Positions 6,631 to 10,942 of a DNA stretch of 10,942 nucleotides are shown here, in pieces. Source of the DNA: SAR86 cluster bacterium (GTDB taxonomy: Bacteria > Pseudomonadota > Gammaproteobacteria > Pseudomonadales > Azotimanducaceae). The notes below the pieces were generated by a model. That model saw only the letters and a program-made list of their open reading frames with translations. It ran no database searches and was not told where the DNA came from. Made by a program: the position numbers and the translations under genes. How positions within the stretch are numbered: the stretch's first letter is position 1; the number at the start of each line of letters is the position of its first letter. The DNA is taken from positions 1 to 10,942 of the forward strand of contig JABMOJ010000113.1 of NCBI GenBank assembly GCA_013204195.1, given 5' to 3'.

Positions 6631-8862
6631 ATGAAGCACCGTATCCCAGAAGCCACCGCACCTCTTGAAATATGTTGGGATAAAATAGGTATCCCGCATA
6701 TATTCGCCCAAAATGTTGAAGATGCCTTTCGCGGCATGGGCTATGCCTGTGCCAGCGAACGGCTCTGGCAGCTGCATTTAAGCAACTTGTATGCAACGGG
6801 TACGGCAGCGAGTGCTATGGGCGAAAAATATGTCGCTCAAGATCTGATGCACCGAGCGTTCAATGTCGCCGCCTATGATATTCCTGACTCGCCCGGTGAC
6901 TATATCGTTGATGCCTATCTGCAGGGTGTTAACAGCTATGTAGATTCTCTTGACGAGATACCACCTGAGTTTCTTAAAGCCGGCACACAGCCAAGACATT
7001 ATACCCGTCATGATGTCGCCTCACGGTACCGATTTACAGGTTGGTTCCAGCATAAGACCTGGTTGGAGAAAATTTATCTCGGTAAGTTAATGGCCACGCA
7101 CGGCGTGGACTGGTTTCGCAATCATGTGCTGCGGTTCTCCAGCGCTGATGCCGATAATGTGGCGCTGTTGCACGATGCCTTGTTAGACATAGACCTGAAT
7201 GTTGCGAAGCTGCTGTTTCCCCATGAAACCCGTCTGAGCGGTAGCAATAACTGGGCGGTCTCGGCAGCGTTATCCAAATCGGGCATGCCGTTGCTGGCGA
7301 TGGACCCCCACCAACCGCATACAATACCGAACACGTTTTTCTATTCCCATTTGAGCGCGCCGGGGTGGGATGCTTTTGGCGCCAGTTTTCCTGGCGTGCC
7401 TTACTTCATGATGGGCTTCAACCAAGACGTATCATGGGGTTTGACCACCGGTTTTGTCGATACCTACGACGTGTTTGTGGAGCGAGATAAGCCTGATGTC
7501 AGCCGCGACTATGAGATTGCCGTGGCGGGGCAGGCGTCGCGATCTTTTGCGGTCATGGAGTCAAAGCGGGGGCCGATCCTGGAGTCCATCACCGATAATC
7601 TAGGCATCACCGTGCCTGCCGCGCGACAGCACGTCACGGCCCTGGATTGGGTGATGCGTGATCAGCCGACTTCTGCGGGTGTTCTAGCGCTGATGCCGCT
7701 GGCTAAAACCAGCGCGGAGCTTGGCTCGGCATTGTTCGAAGCTGATCGATGTCCATTGGTGAATAACATTATTGCTGTGGATCGCCACAATAGCCTGCAC
7801 CGCTATGTGGCGGCAACGCTTCGCAAGCGTCCCGGCCATGGCAAGCCGGGTGTTACCGGTGTGGTGCCATTACCTGGCTGGGATGACCGGTATGCGTTTG
7901 ACACGAGTCAGGCCCATGAATTGCTGGTTGAGCAGAATCCGACGACGGGCTATCTGTACACCGCCAACAGCGACACCATGGGTGAGCGAGGTGAGTACCC
8001 CATTCACAATTTCCCGGCTCAGGATGCCAGAGCGCGACGCATCGAAGAGCTGCTGATCGAGCAGGGTGATGGCTTCGACACGGACTATTTTTTGTCGATG
8101 CAGCGCGATTTGCTGGATGTGCGCGCTCGAGACTTGGTGCCGGACTATATTCAGGCGCTGGCGACAGATCAGTCCAGTGCCGAGCTCCGCCTTGCCAAAT
8201 CATTGCTGTCTGGCTGGAATTTCATCGCCCATGTGGATTCTAAAGCGGCTTGTGTGTTCTACCCGCTGTTGGAAAAACGAACCCACATTCGCTTTATGAC
8301 CGCGGTACTTGGTGACTCAGCGATTCTGCAGACGCTGGCGTTGATTGCGCCAGGTTTGAATCGATTCTCTATAGACCACTTCATGTGTGAAGGTTCGCCC
8401 TGGCTGGATTATCGCGCGCAATTTGAGGCGATGGTCTGCGAGGATGTTACTGACATCATTCAAAGCTTGAGCAAGACCTGCGGTGACGATTGGCGTTGGG
8501 GTGATATTCATAAGATCCGCTTCGGGCATTCACTCAGGAAGTTTCCAACGTGGCAGGACATGGTTGTCGGCCCTGATTCAATTGGCGGCAGTGCGACAAC
8601 GCTGGCGATGGCAACCCATGTTTCGCCTAACCCCTTGGAGATTGTTCAGGAGGTCTATCACGGCCCGGCATTTCGCTGGGTCGTTGACCTGGCCGATGCC
8701 AAACATATCAAGTTTGTGACCGCCAGCGGCAATGGCGGGCGACCCGATAGTCAGCACATCACCGACCATTACGCTGCCTGGCTCAAGGGTGAGTATTTTG
8801 ATCTGAGTCTGGTTCGAGATGAGCTGGCGGTGGAGCGCGTCGATATGTTCGATGTTGGCTGA
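6631..8862 (+). CDS. Penicillin-acylase-family N-terminal-nucleophile hydrolase
   Basis: 743 aa. The first part (GIPHIFAQNVEDAFRGMGYACASERLWQL, from residue 20) is the standard opening of the alpha chain of penicillin amidase/acylase proteins. The processing site is GSNNWAVS: autocleavage before Ser205 would expose it as the N-terminal nucleophile, giving chains of about 204 and 539 residues. The beta chain has the family's GFNQDVSWGLTTGFVDTYDVFVE (263-284). Asn446 in YTANSD sits at beta-chain position 242, close to the oxyanion Asn241 of penicillin G acylase, and arginines follow at 467-470. Members cleave amide bonds in penicillins, acyl-homoserine lactones or N-acyl amino acids; the substrate here is unknown. 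A TAA three codons before the ATG closes the frame, so there is no room for a signal peptide, and the protein looks cytoplasmic although many relatives are periplasmic. AAGGA lies 13 nt upstream, rather far. An orphan peptide-binding protein is divergent. Confidence 0.92.
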   Translation: MKHRIPEATAPLEICWDKIGIPHIFAQNVEDAFRGMGYACASERLWQLHLSNLYATGTAASAMGEKYVAQDLMHRAFNVAAYDIPDSPGDYIVDAYLQGVNSYVDSLDEIPPEFLKAGTQPRHYTRHDVASRYRFTGWFQHKTWLEKIYLGKLMATHGVDWFRNHVLRFSSADADNVALLHDALLDIDLNVAKLLFPHETRLSGSNNWAVSAALSKSGMPLLAMDPHQPHTIPNTFFYSHLSAPGWDAFGASFPGVPYFMMGFNQDVSWGLTTGFVDTYDVFVERDKPDVSRDYEIAVAGQASRSFAVMESKRGPILESITDNLGITVPAARQHVTALDWVMRDQPTSAGVLALMPLAKTSAELGSALFEADRCPLVNNIIAVDRHNSLHRYVAATLRKRPGHGKPGVTGVVPLPGWDDRYAFDTSQAHELLVEQNPTTGYLYTANSDTMGERGEYPIHNFPAQDARARRIEELLIEQGDGFDTDYFLSMQRDLLDVRARDLVPDYIQALATDQSSAELRLAKSLLSGWNFIAHVDSKAACVFYPLLEKRTHIRFMTAVLGDSAILQTLALIAPGLNRFSIDHFMCEGSPWLDYRAQFEAMVCEDVTDIIQSLSKTCGDDWRWGDIHKIRFGHSLRKFPTWQDMVVGPDSIGGSATTLAMATHVSPNPLEIVQEVYHGPAFRWVVDLADAKHIKFVTASGNGGRPDSQHITDHYAAWLKGEYFDLSLVRDELAVERVDMFDVG

Positions 8863-8899
8863 CCGCCTTGCTTGCCTTGTGCTCATGCGCCTGCTTGCC

Positions 8900-8943
8900 G
8901 GCGGCTCACTTCACGCCTAGGCTGCCGGGTAAGCTGAGCCGCC
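8900..8943. repeat. Inverted repeat spanning the SDR stop codon
   Basis: GGCGGCTCA (8900-8908) and TGAGCCGCC (8935-8943) are perfect 9-bp inverted arms around a 26-nt loop that includes the palindrome GCCTAGGC. The structure contains the SDR stop codon (8917-8919) and lies between the convergent acylase and SDR genes. One arm is in the 3' coding end. It could act as a 3'-end stabiliser or bidirectional terminator, but no T-run follows. Confidence 0.45.
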
Positions 8944-9684
8944 ATCGATCTTCAGAATGGCGCCGGTGGTAAAGCTTGAGGCATCACTGGCAAAGTATAG
9001 TGCCGCACCGACAATTTCCTCGGCCTGGCCACCTCGACGTAAGGGGATCGTGGTGCGGGCCCGCTCGTTGAACGCATCCATGTCCCAGGCCTTGGCGATG
9101 TCGGTCAAAAAAGGCCCTGGCATGATGCAGTTGACCCGAACTTTGGGGCTATAGGCTCGCGCTAAGCCTAAGGTAAATGCATTAACACCAGCCTTGGCCA
9201 TACCGTAGGGCAGTTCCGTGGGTGTAGGCTGCACGGCTGCGGTACTACTCACCATGATAATTGAACCGCCATCACCTGCAGCCATGCGCTCACCGATGAG
9301 TGTAGATAGGCGAAATGGGCCGCGCAGATTAACCTGCAGAATTTTTTCGTATAACGCCTCGGTCACATTCGTGAGTTTGTCATACAAGGGTGACATGCCC
9401 GCGTTGTTCACCAAAATGTCGACCTTGCCGAATTTTTCATAGGCAAACTCGGCAAGTCGGTCGCTGGCGTCCCAGTCGCCGGCGTGATAAGCGAAGCCGT
9501 GACATTCCTGGCCAGATTCAGCCTGAATGTCTTTGGCCACCGCAACGCAAGCTGCCTCTTTGCGGCTAGCGACAATGACGCGGGCGCCCGCGGCGGCAAA
9601 AGCCTTGCACATTTCGAGCCCCATGCCGCGGCTGCCACCTGTGACCACAGCCACTTTTCCCGTCAAATCAAATCGGTCCGCCAT
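8917..9684 (-). CDS. Short-chain dehydrogenase/reductase (classical SDR)
   Basis: 255 aa from the third in-frame ATG (9682-9684), chosen because AAGGA stands 9 nt upstream and because MADRFDLTGKVAVVTGG is the normal family start. Cofactor motif TGGSRGMG is at 15-22, and NNAG at 93-96 stabilises the central sheet. The catalytic tetrad is Asn119, Ser147, Tyr160 and Lys164 (YGMAK). The C-terminus IDGGSAYPAA is typical of 3-ketoacyl-ACP-reductase-like or glucose-dehydrogenase-like SDRs. Arg41 in the VASRKEA turn after strand 2 suggests NADP(H) rather than NAD(H), although this is not decisive. It should interconvert a hydroxyl and a ketone in the cytoplasm; the substrate is unknown. Its 3' end faces the acylase and its 5' end faces the acyl-CoA dehydrogenase across a shared control region. 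The catabolic surroundings fit oxidation of a secondary alcohol or hydroxyacyl intermediate. Confidence 0.94.
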   Translation of the reverse strand: MADRFDLTGKVAVVTGGSRGMGLEMCKAFAAAGARVIVASRKEAACVAVAKDIQAESGQECHGFAYHAGDWDASDRLAEFAYEKFGKVDILVNNAGMSPLYDKLTNVTEALYEKILQVNLRGPFRLSTLIGERMAAGDGGSIIMVSSTAAVQPTPTELPYGMAKAGVNAFTLGLARAYSPKVRVNCIMPGPFLTDIAKAWDMDAFNERARTTIPLRRGGQAEEIVGAALYFASDASSFTTGAILKIDGGSAYPAA

Positions 9685-9693
9685 GATTTTCAT

Positions 9694-9698
9694 TCCTT
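9694..9698 (-). promoter_or_regulatory. Ribosome binding site deciding the SDR start
   Basis: AAGGA on the minus strand is 9 nt before the ATG at 9684 but directly abuts the ATG at 9693, and lies inside the frame if the ATG at 9711 were used. It therefore favours the 9684 start. Confidence 0.65.
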
Positions 9699-9743
9699 GT
9701 TGTTGAGTCATTTCAGTTGTCGTTAGCCGGCTGTCAGAGCTTT

Positions 9744-9772
9744 CTTATATAGGATGGTGCGGGTCTGAGCAA
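9744..9772 (-). promoter_or_regulatory. Candidate promoter of the SDR gene
   Basis: On the minus strand TTGCTC (9772-9767), a 17-bp spacer and TATAAG (9749-9744) give a good -10 (5 of 6) and a weak -35 (3 of 6). The spacing is optimal, and the -10 lies about 60 nt before the SDR start. If the startless frame around it were a real gene, this promoter would be internal to it. Confidence 0.4.
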
Positions 9773-9907
9773 ATGCTTTGCTGGCGAAGATGCGTTGCAC
9801 AATGCCGATAACGGGTCGACTTGCGGCGAGTCGCGAGGTTGCGTCTAGCTCACGGTATGTGCCTAAACGCTGGACAATGAGAGTCTGGCCGACGCGGCCT
9901 CGTCGGG

Positions 9908-9935
9908 TTGATTTGAATTGTTCTGCTGGTACACT
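9908..9935 (+). promoter_or_regulatory. Candidate promoter of the acyl-CoA dehydrogenase gene
   Basis: TTGATT (9908-9913), a 16-bp spacer and TACACT (9930-9935) preceded by TGG form a plausible extended -10 promoter. Transcription would begin near 9942, leaving a leader of about 165 nt that contains the whole 15-bp repeat array. Confidence 0.35.
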
Positions 9936-9980
9936 CTTGAGGTCGGCTAGTTTAAGGTCGGCATTGAAAAGAGTTTGGCG

Positions 9981-10086
9981 GAGCTTTAAAGCACAGAGCT
10001 TTAAAACAGAGAGCTTTAAGACAGAGAGCTTTTAAGACAGAGAGTTTTTAGGCAGAAAGCGTTAAAACAGCGAACTTCAAAACTGC
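9981..10086. repeat. Array of seven 15-bp tandem repeats
   Basis: The unit is close to GAGCTTTAAGACAGA. Units begin at 9981, 9996, 10011, 10026, 10042, 10057 and 10072. Six are 15 bp and the fourth is 16 bp through one extra T. Units 2 to 4 are nearly identical; the first and the last three diverge progressively, as in a minisatellite with a young centre and older edges. The array ends 7 bp before the ribosome binding site of the acyl-CoA dehydrogenase gene, so it lies in that gene's leader or promoter region. There are no variable spacers of CRISPR type. Confidence 0.85.
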
Positions 10087-10092
10087 AAAGCA

Positions 10093-10097
10093 GAGGG
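10093..10097 (+). promoter_or_regulatory. Ribosome binding site of the acyl-CoA dehydrogenase gene
   Basis: GAGGG lies 8 nt before the ATG at 10106. It distinguishes this start from the out-of-frame ATG at 10099. Confidence 0.6.
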
Positions 10098-10105
10098 TAT
10101 GGGCA

Positions 10106-10942
10106 ATGATCGATTTCGAAATTCCAGAAGATGCAAGAACGGTCCGCAATAAAGTCCGAAAGTTTGTTCAAGAAGAATGTCATCCCGCGGAAGAGACCTG
10201 TACCGCTGACAATTTTGAAGGTGTGCTGGCCGAGCTAAGAGGCAAGGCTCGAGCGCAGGGTTTATGGTGCCCATTTATACCTCAAGAGCATGGGGGCATG
10301 GGGCTGCGGCCCTTAGCGAATGCATTGGTGCAAATGGAGCTGGGTGAAAGCTTTTTGGGGGCATTGTCGATGAACACGCAAGGCCCTGACGATGCGACTA
10401 TGTTGACGCTACTTGAGCATGGTACCGATTATCAAAAAGAAAAGTTTCTCAAACCTTTGCTCAACGGTGAGAAACGCATCTGTTATTCCATGACAGAAAA
10501 AGCCGCCGGTGCTGATGCAACGGGTATGCAAACCACTGCGGTGTTGGAAGGCGATGAGTGGGTGTTGAATGGCGAAAAATGGTTTAGCTCGTCCGCCAGT
10601 GTTGCTGATATCGCCGTGGTTATGGCCAAGACGGATCCTGATGCGCCACGTCATGAGCAGTACTCCACGTTTATTGTTGAGTTGCCGAATCCCGGTTATG
10701 AAATTGTTCGAAATATCGAAACTATGCAGCCGCACACAGAATTGGGGCTTAAGTTAGGGGGCTCTCATTCAGAGATTAATATCGAGAATTTGCGCGTACC
10801 TCGTGAGAATATTTTAGGTGGTCGGGGGCAGGGATTTAATATGGGTCAGCATCGACTGGCCTACGGTCGTCTGCGACATGGTATGCATAATGTCGCCATA
10901 GCCCAGCGCGCGCTTGATCTTGCGGCGGGTCATGTGGTCAAT
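10106..10942 (+). CDS. Acyl-CoA dehydrogenase (ACAD10/11-like), N-terminal part
   Basis: The first 279 codons run open to the right edge. The N-terminal helical domain (MIDFEIPEDARTVRNKVRKFV) leads to the flavin-binding middle domain with YSMTE at 127-131 and AGAD at 134-137. NGEKWFSSSAS follows at 155-165, then the beta-domain end VPRENILGG at 231-239. The segment KTDPDAPRHEQYSTFIV, and the later GRLRHGMHNV in place of the usual fatty-acyl dehydrogenase sequence, resemble the ACAD10/ACAD11 branch. Enzymes of this kind introduce a trans-2,3 double bond into acyl-CoA, passing electrons to FAD and then electron-transfer flavoprotein. The catalytic glutamate is expected beyond the window, so completeness and chain-length preference cannot be assessed. 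The start has a good ribosome binding site. It is divergent from the SDR gene and preceded by the repeat array. Confidence 0.92.
   Translation, partial: MIDFEIPEDARTVRNKVRKFVQEECHPAEETCTADNFEGVLAELRGKARAQGLWCPFIPQEHGGMGLRPLANALVQMELGESFLGALSMNTQGPDDATMLTLLEHGTDYQKEKFLKPLLNGEKRICYSMTEKAAGADATGMQTTAVLEGDEWVLNGEKWFSSSASVADIAVVMAKTDPDAPRHEQYSTFIVELPNPGYEIVRNIETMQPHTELGLKLGGSHSEINIENLRVPRENILGGRGQGFNMGQHRLAYGRLRHGMHNVAIAQRALDLAAGHVVN

Larger units (their letters stand above)
9726..10031 (-). other. Startless open frame of 102 codons (possible gene remnant)
   Basis: On the minus strand a frame stays open from just after a TAA at 10032-10034 to a TAA at 9723-9725. It has no ATG; the only GTG is near its end. 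Translated, it begins with pentapeptide repeats (SVLKL-type) from the 15-bp array and ends in protein-like sequence (SRPVIGIVQRIFASKAFAQ, then LYKKALTAG). Its stop lies 38 bp before the SDR start, the spacing of an operon neighbour. It could be the decayed 3' end of a gene once upstream of the SDR. Chance is also possible in a frame of this length, and I recognise no family. Confidence 0.25.
9712..10105. other. 394-bp divergent control region
   Basis: This stretch lies between the SDR and acyl-CoA dehydrogenase genes and has no supported complete gene. It contains the candidate promoters on both strands, the startless minus-strand frame and the 15-bp repeat array described separately. No clear repressor operator palindrome was seen. 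Confidence 0.5.

Noticed and set aside
6533..6796. 87-aa minus-strand frame across the divergent region
   Set aside because: It is antisense to the acylase N-terminus, which has strong family similarity.
9685..9711. Longer SDR starts at 9711 and 9693
   Set aside because: The ribosome binding site lies inside or directly against those starts; the ATG at 9684 is correctly spaced and matches the family.
9778..10035. 85-aa plus-strand frame ending in SFKTE repeats
   Set aside because: It has a TTG start without a ribosome binding site, and the repeat peptide is only a readout of the 15-bp array.
9981..10086. CRISPR array
   Set aside because: Units are contiguous 15-bp repeats with no spacers and there are no cas genes.

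Overview
The window looks like chromosomal DNA of a Gram-negative proteobacterium, most likely a gammaproteobacterium with a hydrophobic-compound or amino-acid catabolic lifestyle. The pointers are a class III (type IV pilin-like) prepilin, an OppA-type periplasmic binding protein with an export signal, an EthA-like Baeyer-Villiger monooxygenase and an ACAD10/11-like acyl-CoA dehydrogenase. Base composition is moderate (roughly half G+C) and fairly even. No genus can be named from the sequence alone.

Layout from left to right. (1) 1-425 (+): C-terminal 140 codons of a DAO/DadA-family FAD-dependent amine oxidoreductase. It converges, with only 6 bp between stops, on (2) 432-1928 (-), a flavin-dependent Baeyer-Villiger type monooxygenase. 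(3) 2137-3411 (-): a class C beta-lactamase-family serine hydrolase/esterase, upstream of the monooxygenase on the same strand. (4) 3466-3903 (-): a lone type IV pilin-like prepilin with a possible sigma-54 promoter. (5) 3904-4320: non-coding. (6) 4321-4668 (-): an unrecognised 115-aa protein, preceded by a short 12-bp tandem repeat. (7) 4858-6498 (-): an OppA-like substrate-binding protein without permease or ATPase genes beside it. (8) 6631-8862 (+): a penicillin-acylase-family Ntn hydrolase, divergent from the binding protein. (9) 8917-9684 (-): an SDR oxidoreductase, convergent with the acylase. (10) 9685-10105: a divergent control region holding an array of seven 15-bp tandem repeats and an open frame without a start codon. 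(11) 10106 to the right edge (+): the N-terminal 279 codons of an acyl-CoA dehydrogenase.

How the genes may fit together (inference). The monooxygenase and esterase form a plausible ketone -> ester/lactone -> alcohol + acid pair. The SDR and acyl-CoA dehydrogenase would suit oxidation of the resulting alcohols and acyl-CoAs. The binding protein and divergent acylase could capture and deacylate an amide-linked substrate such as a peptide or N-acyl amino acid, with the DAO-family enzyme oxidising an amino acid. No complete pathway is visible.

I found no strongly supported novel system. The most rewarding points are the 15-bp repeat array in the acyl-CoA dehydrogenase leader, the startless reading frame that overlaps it, the acylase without a signal peptide facing an orphan binding protein, the monooxygenase-esterase pair, and the solitary cysteine-free pilin. 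No rRNA, tRNA, CRISPR array or insertion sequence was recognised.
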